A DNA stretch of 64,000 nucleotides from OCS116 sp051531935 (GTDB lineage Bacteria; Pseudomonadota; Alphaproteobacteria; Rhizobiales; OSC116). Where the stretch lies: contig JAOPTR010000002.1 in the NCBI GenBank assembly GCA_051531935.1, positions 310,001 to 374,000 on the forward strand. The letters are read 5' to 3'. Both the position numbers and the translations under genes were made by a program. Positions 37,117 to 45,503 of this stretch are shown here, one piece after another. The notes under the pieces are model-generated. The model was not told where the DNA came from and did no database searches. It saw only the letters and a program-made list of their open reading frames with translations. Each line of letters opens with the position of its first letter. Position 1 is the stretch's first letter.

Positions 37117-37337
37117 TTTAGTCCTGCATCTGGTTCTCTTAATCTTTTATGACATAAAATAAAATGCTTCGCCAGTCTATAATTGTTTTAAATTAGCTGT
37201 CATTTCCTTCATGCGTTAAATGCATGCCTGATAAGCGTAAAATAGGTTTGTGGGGGCAGATATTGTTTGGCATAAGACGCTCAATAAATACATATGATTT
37301 ATTTGAGTTTTCATTGATCATTTGTAATTAATTCAAA

Positions 37338-37440
37338 TTAGGAGATCTCGATCCCCCCCCTCTTTTTGAGGTCTCCTGATACGGGTTGGCCAGTCTGACC
37401 TTAAAAGCTCTCCACCTTATAAATGTGGAGAGCTTTTTTT
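37338..37440 (+). ncRNA. Candidate small RNA or attenuated leader with three hairpins
   Basis: The 386-nt gap between pcm-like and trmFO holds a compact structured stretch. Hairpin 1: GGAGATCTC (37341-37349) pairs with GAGGTCTCC (37368-37376), with an 18-nt loop containing eight consecutive C and CUCUUUU. Hairpin 2: GGTTGG (37384-37389) with CTGACC (37395-37400). Hairpin 3: a 13-bp stem AAAAGCTCTCCAC / GTGGAGAGCTTTT (37403-37437) followed by T, a textbook terminator. A promoter candidate TTGAGT-N16-TAATTA (37303-37330) would start RNA near 37338. It is either a trans-acting sRNA or a leader ending 61 nt before trmFO. No Rfam family recognised. Confidence 0.6.
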
Positions 37441-37501
37441 ATTCCGCTTGCGCTTCTTGGCATTCCGTTTTATTGAACTTGTAATCATGAGGAAGTAAAG
37501 T

Positions 37502-38938
37502 ATGACAAAAGTAATTCACATCATTGGTGCTGGTTTGGCTGGTTCTGAAGCCGCTTGGCAAATTGCAAATTCTGGTGGACAGGTTGTATTGCACGAAATG
37601 CGCCCTGTTCGTAAAACGGATGCGCATCAAACAGATGGTTTTGCAGAGCTTGTTTGCTCCAATAGTTTCCGTAGTGATGATAAAGATTTCAATGCTGTAG
37701 GTTTGATACATGAAGAAATGAGACGACTCAATTCTATCATTATACATTGTGCTGATAACCACAAAGTACCTGCAGGCGGTGCATTGGCAGTAGATAGAGA
37801 TGATTTTTCTCAAGCAGTTACCAAGGCATTAGAAGAACATCCAAATATCACAATAGTGAGAGAAGAGTTTTCAGGTGATATCCCAGAAGAATGGACAGAC
37901 GTTATCATCGCTTCTGGCCCCTTAACATCTGATGCGCTATCGAAAACCATTACTGAACTCACTCAAGAAGATGATTTGGCGTTTTTTGATGCCATTGCAC
38001 CCATTATATATAAAGAGAGTATCAATTTTGATATTGCATGGTTCCAAAGCCGTTACGATAAAGTTGGCCCCATGGGTGATGGTAAGGATTATATAAATTG
38101 TCCAATGAATGAAGAGCAGTATCATGCCTTTATGGATGCATTAATAGACGGTGATTCGACAGAATTTAAAGAATGGGAAGGCACGCCATATTTTGATGGA
38201 TGCTTGCCTATCGAGGTTATGGCAGCACGTGGTCGTGAAACCCTGCGTTGGGGGCCGATGAAACCAGTTGGTCTGACTGACCCTAAAAACCCGACCGTAA
38301 AACCATATGCAATTGTGCAGTTGCGCCAAGATAATAAACTTGGAACACTCTATAATATGGTTGGTTTTCAAACTAAGCTTAAATATGGGGCGCAAGCCAA
38401 TATTTTACGTATGATACCTGGCTTGGAAACTGCGGAATTTGCAAGATTAGGCGGTATTCATCGCAATACTTATCTAAACAGCCCTGTTTTGTTAGATAGA
38501 AATCTATCTTTAAAAACATCACCAAAAATTAGGTTCGCAGGCCAAATAACAGGTGTTGAGGGATATGTTGAAAGTGCGGCATGTGGCCTGCTTGCTGGTC
38601 GTTTTACATATGCAGAATCAAATGGAGAACAACCATCATATCCACCCGAAACAACCGCATTAGGTGCGTTGCTGAACCATGTTACAGGTGGTCATTTGGT
38701 GCATGATGAAGAGGTTGTTGAAATTCAAGAAGGGCAAGAAGCTCCTAAAAAGAAAAAGAAAAGAAGTTTCCAGCCGATGAATGTTAATTTTGGCCTCTTT
38801 CAACCCGTTACACTACCTAAAGTGGATGAAGAGGGTAATAAAATCAAAGGCAAAGCTAAGTCTAGATATCGCAAATTTATGATGAGTCAACGTGCGCTTC
38901 AAGACCTTAACTCTTGGATTGAAGCCACTGATTCATAA
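37502..38938 (+). CDS. trmFO: Folate-dependent tRNA (uracil-54-C5)-methyltransferase
   Basis: TrmFO makes m5U54 in the T-loop of tRNAs using methylene-THF and FAD. The FAD-binding motif GAGLAGSEAAWQIA starts at about residue 9, and the family signature HEMRP ... AELVCSNSFRSDD follows at about 33-62. Central landmarks include MKPVGLTDP and CGLLAGRFTYAE. The 478-residue length is typical, with a Lys-rich insert near residue 420 (KKKKKRSFQPMNVNFG). It is the first rightward gene after the structured intergenic RNA. Confidence 0.96.
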   Translation: MTKVIHIIGAGLAGSEAAWQIANSGGQVVLHEMRPVRKTDAHQTDGFAELVCSNSFRSDDKDFNAVGLIHEEMRRLNSIIIHCADNHKVPAGGALAVDRDDFSQAVTKALEEHPNITIVREEFSGDIPEEWTDVIIASGPLTSDALSKTITELTQEDDLAFFDAIAPIIYKESINFDIAWFQSRYDKVGPMGDGKDYINCPMNEEQYHAFMDALIDGDSTEFKEWEGTPYFDGCLPIEVMAARGRETLRWGPMKPVGLTDPKNPTVKPYAIVQLRQDNKLGTLYNMVGFQTKLKYGAQANILRMIPGLETAEFARLGGIHRNTYLNSPVLLDRNLSLKTSPKIRFAGQITGVEGYVESAACGLLAGRFTYAESNGEQPSYPPETTALGALLNHVTGGHLVHDEEVVEIQEGQEAPKKKKKRSFQPMNVNFGLFQPVTLPKVDEEGNKIKGKAKSRYRKFMMSQRALQDLNSWIEATDS

Positions 38939-39034
38939 TCACAAAAATAATTATACCAGTGCAATATTTTATTAAGTGCATTGTGTTAATTTGCGTGTAG
39001 TATGTATATTACGGAATCAGCTTAGGTGAACCAA

Positions 39035-39580
39035 ATGAGCAAGAAGACTGCAGTACCACTCGATAAAAAATCTTATGGCATGATTATTCCACCCAATAAT
39101 CTGAAGAAAAAAGTTAAAATTACCATTGTTAAAGATGGTACTGAGACTGAAGCTGTAGATAATGCAGATGCCGCTATGGACGCGATGGCAGACAAATTCA
39201 AAGAATGGCTTGAAGACGAAGTTTCTAAATTTGATAAATGCCGCGTTGATTTTGTTGCAGAGCGAAATGCTAAAAATATGGACGCACTGCACGTTGTTGC
39301 GCATGATGTAAAAGGCCAAGCAGAAACTATGGGCTTTCCGCTTATTACGTTGGTTGCCGCTTCGCTTTGTAAACTTATAGAAGTTTGGGAAAACCCAGAA
39401 TCATTTCCGCTAGACCAATTAAATGCGCATGTTGATTCGATTAAAGTTATGCTGGCTCAAGATATACGCGCAGCTGATCACCCTGTTGGGAAAAAACTCA
39501 CAGACAAACTGATCAACACTGTGTTTGATTATGCCGACGAAGTTGCAAATAAAAAACGACTTGCCGAGCAAATGACCTAG
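39035..39580 (+). CDS. Histidine phosphotransfer (Hpt) domain protein
   Basis: 181 residues from ATG 39035, chosen because AGGTGA lies 6 nt upstream; an in-frame GTG sits at 39026. A basic N-terminal 60 residues of unknown role precedes a helical Hpt domain with LHVVAHDVKGQAETMG; His90 in the H-x-x-K-G motif is the predicted phosphorylation site. Hpt proteins relay phosphate between hybrid kinases and response regulators; no kinase or regulator is in the window. The stop overlaps the convergent DUF2336 stop. Confidence 0.78.
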   Translation: MSKKTAVPLDKKSYGMIIPPNNLKKKVKITIVKDGTETEAVDNADAAMDAMADKFKEWLEDEVSKFDKCRVDFVAERNAKNMDALHVVAHDVKGQAETMGFPLITLVAASLCKLIEVWENPESFPLDQLNAHVDSIKVMLAQDIRAADHPVGKKLTDKLINTVFDYADEVANKKRLAEQMT

Positions 39581-40707
39581 GCAGCAATACTATCACTTAT
39601 GTCAATGTAGTAACAATCCAAAACCCGCTGTAAATAAGCCTGATTATCATTTTGTTGCGCATGATAATATTCAGTCACCTGTTTTATCATCGTGACTGAA
39701 AAATCACGCGTGCTTGGTTCTAGCTTACCCAGAAATTCTTGTTTCAGGTTCTTATAGACATCTATCGCAATGTTGAGGATGGGGTAAAGATCATCTGGTA
39801 ATTTAGAACGGCTGAACAGCGCATTTCTTGTGTTGCCGTTGGGGCTGTATAATAAAGAATGTAATTTTTTAATCGGCATGCCAGATAAATAGGATAGTGA
39901 ATATTCAAAAAACTTCATATGTCCCGTGGTGATGGAGCGCAATATTAGTGAAGACGTTAACCTCTCCTCCTCACTTAAGCGTTTGATATAATCCATCATA
40001 TCGGCATTTTCAATGTTGTCAGAAATTTCTACAACAGTGATTTCATAGGATTTTTGCGTGATGGTTGAAGCTTGTTTCTTATTCAGCCAATTCACATTTG
40101 TTATGTAATTTTCAAGTGTTTTAGCCACATCAAAAGCAATGAGTTCTCGCAAATCTGCAGGTAAATCATCACGATTGCATAATAGGCTACGTAAATTCGC
40201 ATCCATGCTAAAGTTTATATAAAGTTGGCGCAAATTATGTGGTGTTAACTCAGCTGTTTCGTTTTCTACTAGCGCGTAAATAACATCAATTGAGCTATGT
40301 TCCACGAGTGATAAAACAACATCATTTGACAAATCATTCCTATTGGCAATAGCCAATTGTTTTACGGCTCCGCCTTTTATAACATGCTCTATTAGGTCTA
40401 TTGCGGAAAGCTTTTTGGAAAAATGCAGTACAAATTGGGCTACGGATGCGCAATCCTCTGCGACCTTAAGAATCAGATGCCTTGAAACATAATCAGCTTC
40501 GCAGACTGCTTTTGCAATTTCTAAGCGTACCGACATTAATTTGTCTTTATGGAATTCTTCAAATACGGTCGTTACAATCTCGAGTTCAGCATCGGTCACT
40601 TCGGGTGTTCGAGCAAGATCTACCATCTGCTTAGTGACAGCGAGACGTGTATCTCCGTTTTCGAGGTTATGCGCACCAAATATTTCTTTTAACATTTCAC
40701 TATACAT
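39577..40707 (-). CDS. DUF2336 family protein
   Basis: 376 residues from ATG 40707, with GAGGT at the proper distance upstream; the frame continues to a GTG at 40722. It is all-helical, with HEAT-like repeats early (LARTPEVTDAELEIVTTVF, LSVRLEIAKAVCEA-type segment MSVRLEIAKAVCEADYVSRH) and NRDDLSNDVVLSLVEHSSIDV repeated motifs, matching DUF2336, a family almost restricted to alphaproteobacteria and of unknown function. It has no signal peptide or membrane segment. The gene shares its stop region with the Hpt gene. Confidence 0.82.
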   Translation of the reverse strand: MYSEMLKEIFGAHNLENGDTRLAVTKQMVDLARTPEVTDAELEIVTTVFEEFHKDKLMSVRLEIAKAVCEADYVSRHLILKVAEDCASVAQFVLHFSKKLSAIDLIEHVIKGGAVKQLAIANRNDLSNDVVLSLVEHSSIDVIYALVENETAELTPHNLRQLYINFSMDANLRSLLCNRDDLPADLRELIAFDVAKTLENYITNVNWLNKKQASTITQKSYEITVVEISDNIENADMMDYIKRLSEEERLTSSLILRSITTGHMKFFEYSLSYLSGMPIKKLHSLLYSPNGNTRNALFSRSKLPDDLYPILNIAIDVYKNLKQEFLGKLEPSTRDFSVTMIKQVTEYYHAQQNDNQAYLQRVLDCYYIDISDSIAA

Positions 40708-40793
40708 ATTACCTCGAATCACAATTTACACATTTGGTTAACTATAAAATTTAACACTTAACAATCTGTGTAGATTCATCAGTCTTCAAAGTT

Positions 40794-41861
40794 TTATTTT
40801 GCTGTCACACTAAAAAAATTATTACCCTTAGCAAGCGAAGCACTGTCATATTGACTGAAGAACGCTTCAGGTAAAGGTTTTGCATTGTCGTTAATATAGA
40901 CCTGCTGTTGCTGTATTGAATTTTGGCTCGCAATTTGTGCCATCAATAAGTTATTTACATGCCCAATTGCCGCAGAATTCTGTGCTTCTTCACCTGTGCC
41001 AATTCCGGTATAGGCAAGTGGTTTTGGTGCTTTTTCTGCGCTATCCTGTTGCCCAAATAAGCTTCCATAAAAACCGTCATTACTCGGTAGAAATGGCACT
41101 AATTTAGATACATTTTCAATATTCGTTGGGTCTAACCCTTTTGATTTTGCTAGTTGGACATGGTGTTTTGCAAGATTATCATAAACCTGCCGAATGGAAC
41201 GCGCTTGTCCTTTTGAATAGAATATTGGTTTGTTTGACGCGGCATGCTGAGGGAAAATTTCTGCAGCATTGGCATTTGGTGCTTTTGCTTCTAAGTTGAT
41301 TAATTTTGCTGCTGCGCCCCTGCCCATAAAGTGTGCCATATATAATTCGGAAGCCTTAGGGTCACGCCCAATTTTATGGCTAAGGTACTTCATATTCTGA
41401 TTACTAAATTCGGCAGCCATTAATGAGGCGGCCTTCGGGTCTTTTCTTAATTCCAAAATAGCAGTTTTTGCCGCTTGGTTAGGCACATTATACCTACCAT
41501 TATCATCGCGTTGGATGTGCTTAGAGAAGTTTTCGTAACCATGTATGGGGCCAAAATCATGCATGGTTTCATACCAAGTTTGGCGAACAAATTGAAAAAG
41601 GCCTGTTGCTGACGATGTTTTTGCTTTCGCATCGGGGTTAAAAGCACTCTCCCGCTTGGCTGTTTGCAACAAATAATCAAAATCTGCACCAGTTTGCTCT
41701 GAAGCAAACTTAATATGTTTGGCAGCGATTTGGCTTTTATTTAAAGCTAAATTGTTAATTTGCGTTGGCACAGGTTTAAAATCTCGGTTAACTAAATATA
41801 CTATTGTTAAAGCAATATGCGTGCCAATCTTCCGTAGATCGGGTTTGGATTGGTTAATCAA
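40794..41861 (-). CDS. Lytic transglycosylase (SLT domain)
   Basis: 355 residues from a TTG at 41861; no ATG or GTG start is available in frame between the upstream stop (41925) and the catalytic core, and no Shine-Dalgarno is evident. The N-terminus has a short hydrophobic run (IGTHIALTIVYLV) that may act as an export or anchor signal. The catalytic SLT domain begins near residue 44 with Glu71 in AKRESAFNPDAKAKTSSATG, followed by LFQFVRQTWYETM. The C-terminal half is low-complexity (Asn/Gln/Ala) with QNSIQQQQVYIND. It resembles the small SLT proteins of rhizobia. Confidence 0.78.
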   Translation of the reverse strand: MINQSKPDLRKIGTHIALTIVYLVNRDFKPVPTQINNLALNKSQIAAKHIKFASEQTGADFDYLLQTAKRESAFNPDAKAKTSSATGLFQFVRQTWYETMHDFGPIHGYENFSKHIQRDDNGRYNVPNQAAKTAILELRKDPKAASLMAAEFSNQNMKYLSHKIGRDPKASELYMAHFMGRGAAAKLINLEAKAPNANAAEIFPQHAASNKPIFYSKGQARSIRQVYDNLAKHHVQLAKSKGLDPTNIENVSKLVPFLPSNDGFYGSLFGQQDSAEKAPKPLAYTGIGTGEEAQNSAAIGHVNNLLMAQIASQNSIQQQQVYINDNAKPLPEAFFSQYDSASLAKGNNFFSVTAK

Positions 41862-42008
41862 TAAAAGTATTCGTAAAAGAATGCTTAACCTTATATGTAA
41901 ACTTAATCTAAAATCGGTTGCTAATTATTGCATTTTTTGCCAATTCTGATAATGTCCTACAATGTTTTATGAGTGGATTTATTCCCTCTTTTGTTTTGAG
42001 TTTTGAAT

Positions 42009-42881
42009 ATGAATAAATCCTTTTCTTTATTGGCTCGTGCCTCGTTGTTGTTTGGTAGTGCATTTTATTTAGGAGCGCCCGTGCAAGCGGCCGTTCTAAG
42101 AAATGTAAACATGTCAGCACATATCATTGAATCTAGCATTGCAAACCTAAAAGAAACAGAATGGACGTTGTACAAAACAACGGTTATTGCTGGTGGTGAC
42201 GCAAATGCAAAAAACAATCTGATTTCGACCAAGCTAAATAGTTTTACTGGTGCGATTAAAAGTGTTGTTTTACCTAATGGTAAATATATTTTGCGTGCGC
42301 AATATGGCGATGCTGTGAGCGTTAAAATATTTGAAATTAAGGATAAGGCATCTACAAATTTCATCAATTTAAAAATGGTGTTTAATTTAGGCGCTTTGAA
42401 AATTTCATCTCGGCTTGGTAACCGTGAAGAAATTATTGCCAATGGTGTAAAATATGTTGTTAGGAATATTGAAACTGGGAAGTTAGTTTTGGAAACTGAA
42501 GATATTTCGAAAACACATTATTTGAACCAAGGTGAATATAATATTACGGCCCATCTAAATGACATCACGGTGACTGAGGCAAATATTAAGATTATAGCCA
42601 ATAATATGAATGATGTTATTATTAGGCATAAAGTTGGTGAAATTAAACTGAATATAGATAATATAAAATCGCAAATTGGTGACAAGCAGGTTATATGGCG
42701 CGTTCAAGGTGCCAAAAGCAATATTGATAAAAAGATTGATACAAGTGAAAAAAGCAGCTCTGTTTTTCTACCTGCTGGCGATTATCAGTTATTAACCGAA
42801 TGGAATGATTATTCTTACATAACAGAATTCGGTATGCACCCAGGCCAAATTATTGAATTTGCCATTCCAAGTAAAAATTAG
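42009..42881 (+). CDS. Exported protein with three beta-rich repeat units, unknown function
   Basis: 290 residues from ATG 42009 (a TTG at 42003 is in frame). The signal peptide ends near PVQAAV. The mature protein appears to be three tandem units of about 75 residues, each with a V/W-x strand, then a LP-N/A-G-K/D-Y turn and a strand pair: LPNGKYILRAQYGDAVS, LNQGEYNITAHLNDITV and LPAGDYQLLTEWNDYSY. This resembles carboxypeptidase-regulatory or PEGA-type beta-sandwich repeats. No enzyme motif is seen. It is followed 8 nt later by a small membrane protein, probably co-transcribed. Confidence 0.6.
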   Translation: MNKSFSLLARASLLFGSAFYLGAPVQAAVLRNVNMSAHIIESSIANLKETEWTLYKTTVIAGGDANAKNNLISTKLNSFTGAIKSVVLPNGKYILRAQYGDAVSVKIFEIKDKASTNFINLKMVFNLGALKISSRLGNREEIIANGVKYVVRNIETGKLVLETEDISKTHYLNQGEYNITAHLNDITVTEANIKIIANNMNDVIIRHKVGEIKLNIDNIKSQIGDKQVIWRVQGAKSNIDKKIDTSEKSSSVFLPAGDYQLLTEWNDYSYITEFGMHPGQIIEFAIPSKN

Positions 42882-42889
42882 GAGGCGGC

Positions 42890-43096
42890 ATGTCGTCTAC
42901 ATCATCTAACAAAAATGTTCTGATGGCCATAATTGGCGGTGTCATTGTGGTGAGTTCAGTTATTGCTGTGAGTTCATTGGCCGATTTTTTACCTGAAGGT
43001 TCAGACTTTAAACCTTGGTATATTGGTGCTGCTGTGGCTTCTCTTGTGGGTTGGGTTCTATTATTCATCGGTATGCTTGGTTTACGCAAGACATAA
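42890..43096 (+). CDS. Small two-helix membrane protein
   Basis: 68 residues with a very strong ribosome-binding site (AGGAGG, 4 nt upstream of ATG). Two transmembrane segments, about residues 10-30 (LMAIIGGVIVVSSVIAVSSL) and 43-63 (YIGAAVASLVGWVLLFIGML), are joined by an acidic loop (PEGSDFKPW). Nothing suggests a catalytic role. It follows the repeat protein by 8 nt and ends at a terminator shared with convergent thrS. Confidence 0.6.
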   Translation: MSSTSSNKNVLMAIIGGVIVVSSVIAVSSLADFLPEGSDFKPWYIGAAVASLVGWVLLFIGMLGLRKT

Positions 43097-43125
43097 AAAA
43101 AGGCCTTCGCAAAACGGAAGGCCTT
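43094..43125 (-). terminator. Terminator between the small membrane protein gene and thrS
   Basis: AAGGCCTTC (43100-43108) pairs with GAAGGCCTT (43117-43125) around an 8-nt loop. The T7 run is on the minus-strand side, so it mainly terminates thrS, with possible weaker use on the plus strand. Confidence 0.8.
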
Positions 43126-43141
43126 AATATTCATTACCAGA

Positions 43142-45058
43142 TTATATTTTATCTGGTGGTGTAGCTTCAGTAACGATAGCAGCAATCGCTTCATCAATAG
43201 GAAGAATGGTTTGTGCTTTAGAGCCAAAACGCCTGATTGCAACGGTGCCATTTTCTTTTTCACGACCACCAACTACAAAAATAGCTGGTATTTTTTGCAA
43301 GCTATGTTCACGCACTTTATAGTTAATTTTCTCATTTCGCAGATCAACCTCAGCAAGTATGCCCGCTTGTTTTAGCTTCTCTTGCACTTCTAAAGCATAA
43401 TCATCCATATCCGAAACAATAGGACAAACCACCACTTGTACTGGCGCTAACCACAATGGGAAAGCCCCTGCATGATGTTCGATCATTATACCTGTGAAGC
43501 GTTCTAACGAACCAAAAATAGCGCGATGCAACATAACAGGAGTTTGTTTTTCACCATCTTTATCAATGTAAAAAGCACCAAAGCGTTCTGGTAAGTTCAA
43601 GTCGACTTGCAGAGTGCCACATTGCCAATCACGGCCAATCGCGTCACGTAAAACATATTCAAGCTTAGGCCCGTAGAATGCACCCTCGCCCGAGTTAAGT
43701 TCCCAATCGACACCGGCTTCAGTAATTGCGTTGCTTAACGCTGCTTCGGCTTTGTCCCAAACTTCATCACTACCAACGCGTTTTTCTGGACGGTCGGAGA
43801 ATTTAACCCGAATGTCCTCAAATCCAAAATCTCGATAGATTGACAAAATGGTTTCGTTGGTTTTGATCACTTCGGCAGTCACTTGATCTTCAGTACAGAA
43901 TATATGCGCATCATCTTGAGTGAATGAACGCACCCGCATGAGACCATGCAAAGCACCAGAAGGCTCATAACGATGCACTTTACCAAATTCACCCAAGCGG
44001 ATAGGCAGCTCTTTATACGAGCGCAGGCCATTTTTAAATATCTGTACATGCCCTGGGCAATTCATTGGTTTTAATGCAAATTCACGTTCATCAGGTGTGA
44101 TGGTTGTGAACATGTTTTCACCATATTTTTCCCAATGACCAGATTGAATCCAAAGGCCTTTATCCAACATATCAGGTGTATTAACTTCTTGGTCGCCACT
44201 GGCGTTTAATTTACGACGCATGTATTCAACGAGTGTATTGAATAAATGCCAACCTTTTTGGTGCCAAAAAACAGAACCTGGTGCTTCAGTTTGAAAATGA
44301 AACAAATTCATTTCAGCGCCAAGCTTACGATGATCGCGTTTTTCGGCTTCTTCAAGCATAAATAAATATTGTTTAAGCTGCTTTTCACTTGCCCAAGCTG
44401 TGCCATAAATGCGTTGTAGCATGGCATTGTCGCTATTACCGCGCCAATAAGCGCCTGCAAGTTTCATCAGCTTAAAGTTAATTCCAACTTTACCAGTAGA
44501 TGGTAAATGTGGTCCACGGCAAAGGTCTAACCATTCACCTTGATTGTAGATTTTCACATCTTCATCTTCAGGAATCATATCGACAAGTTCAACTTTATAT
44601 TGCTCGCCTTTAGCTGCAAAATATTCTTTGGCTTGGTCGCGTGTCCAAACTTGTTTAGTGAATTTTTCATCGCGGCCAATGATTTGGCGCATTTTGGCTT
44701 CAATTTTGGCTAGATCTTCTTCATGAAATGGCTCGTCGCGCGCAAAGTCATAATAAAAACCGTTTTCAATAACGGGTCCAATGGTCACTTGCGTGCCTGG
44801 AAATAATTCTTGAACAGCTTCTGCCATCACATGAGCCGCATCATGGCGAATAAGCTCTAGTGCAGCTTCATCGTCGCGCAATACTATGCTGAGCGCAACG
44901 TCGGTTGTGATCGGTTCCGCCAAATCTTGCATCTCACCATTAATCATAATGGCAACTGCTTTTTTAGATAATGATTTGGAAATTGATGCCGCTATATCAA
45001 AGCCATTTTGGCCATTTTCATATTCGCGTGTTGCACCATCAGGAAAAGTAATAATCAT
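43142..45058 (-). CDS. thrS: Threonyl-tRNA synthetase
   Basis: Class II synthetase of 638 residues. It has the N-terminal TGS and editing domains (HDAAHVMAEAV, about 75-85), then the catalytic core. MNCPGH at 332-337 holds the zinc ligand Cys334, matching the E. coli numbering exactly, and the motif-2 region (RYEPSGALHGLMRVRSFTQDD) is intact. The anticodon-binding domain is at the C-terminus. GGAGATAA precedes the ATG. An anticodon-arm-like hairpin lies just upstream, suggesting translational autoregulation. yidD lies upstream on the same strand. Confidence 0.97.
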   Translation of the reverse strand: MIITFPDGATREYENGQNGFDIAASISKSLSKKAVAIMINGEMQDLAEPITTDVALSIVLRDDEAALELIRHDAAHVMAEAVQELFPGTQVTIGPVIENGFYYDFARDEPFHEEDLAKIEAKMRQIIGRDEKFTKQVWTRDQAKEYFAAKGEQYKVELVDMIPEDEDVKIYNQGEWLDLCRGPHLPSTGKVGINFKLMKLAGAYWRGNSDNAMLQRIYGTAWASEKQLKQYLFMLEEAEKRDHRKLGAEMNLFHFQTEAPGSVFWHQKGWHLFNTLVEYMRRKLNASGDQEVNTPDMLDKGLWIQSGHWEKYGENMFTTITPDEREFALKPMNCPGHVQIFKNGLRSYKELPIRLGEFGKVHRYEPSGALHGLMRVRSFTQDDAHIFCTEDQVTAEVIKTNETILSIYRDFGFEDIRVKFSDRPEKRVGSDEVWDKAEAALSNAITEAGVDWELNSGEGAFYGPKLEYVLRDAIGRDWQCGTLQVDLNLPERFGAFYIDKDGEKQTPVMLHRAIFGSLERFTGIMIEHHAGAFPLWLAPVQVVVCPIVSDMDDYALEVQEKLKQAGILAEVDLRNEKINYKVREHSLQKIPAIFVVGGREKENGTVAIRRFGSKAQTILPIDEAIAAIVTEATPPDKI

Positions 45059-45076
45059 ATTTTATCTCCGCTCAAT

Positions 45077-45093
45077 TCCACCAACAAAGTGGA
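45077..45093 (-). promoter_or_regulatory. Anticodon-arm-like hairpin in the thrS leader
   Basis: On the minus strand TCCAC-TTTGTTG-GTGGA forms a perfect 5-bp stem with a 7-nt loop, the geometry of a tRNA anticodon arm. Reading the loop as positions 32-38 gives U33 followed by UGU at 34-36, an anticodon for threonine (codon ACA). It ends 18 nt before the thrS ATG, beside the Shine-Dalgarno. In E. coli, ThrRS binds a similar leader hairpin and represses its own translation. Confidence 0.5.
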
Positions 45094-45145
45094 TAAGCTC
45101 TAGGGTTAGAATCATTGATTCAAATATAGTTTAAAACAGTTAATT

Positions 45146-45469
45146 TTATGAATCATCTTCATAAAATCGCTGTGTGATATGTTTACCAGTCCATTTTCCA
45201 TATTTCCAGAATTTAATTCCATAGTCCCCAATCTCTTCTGGCACAGGGTCTAAACCGTGGCTACCAAAGGGGTGGCAACGCATTAAGCGTGAGAATGCCA
45301 ATATGCCGCCTTTATAGCCACCAAAACGCTTTATGGAGGTATCTGCATATTCGGAACATGTTGGTAGATGGCGGCAAGAAGCCGATGTGAATGGCGATAT
45401 AAACCATTTATAAAATAATATTGGAATGCGAACCAATAAACCAATAAGGGATGAGAGTAGTTTTTTCAT
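45146..45469 (-). CDS. yidD: Membrane protein insertion efficiency factor YidD
   Basis: 107-residue protein of the YidD family, which assists YidC-mediated membrane insertion. The defining cysteine-rich core is present: SCRHLPTCSEYADTSI (about residues 30-45) and LMRCHPFGSHGLDPVP (about 62-77). An N-terminal amphipathic/hydrophobic segment (LLSSLIGLLVRIPILFYKWF) attaches it to the membrane. It is unlinked here to rpmH-rnpA-yidC; the location next to thrS and folE-type genes is seen in rhizobia. It diverges from rluA. Confidence 0.93.
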   Translation of the reverse strand: MKKLLSSLIGLLVRIPILFYKWFISPFTSASCRHLPTCSEYADTSIKRFGGYKGGILAFSRLMRCHPFGSHGLDPVPEEIGDYGIKFWKYGKWTGKHITQRFYEDDS

Positions 45470-45503
45470 AGCTTTAATATAGTTATTAAATTATAGAAAT
45501 ACC

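Noticed and set aside
37192..37209. A second Pho-box-like CTGTCAT
   Set aside because: Only one half-site is present; the following heptamer does not match and no suitable gene lies downstream.
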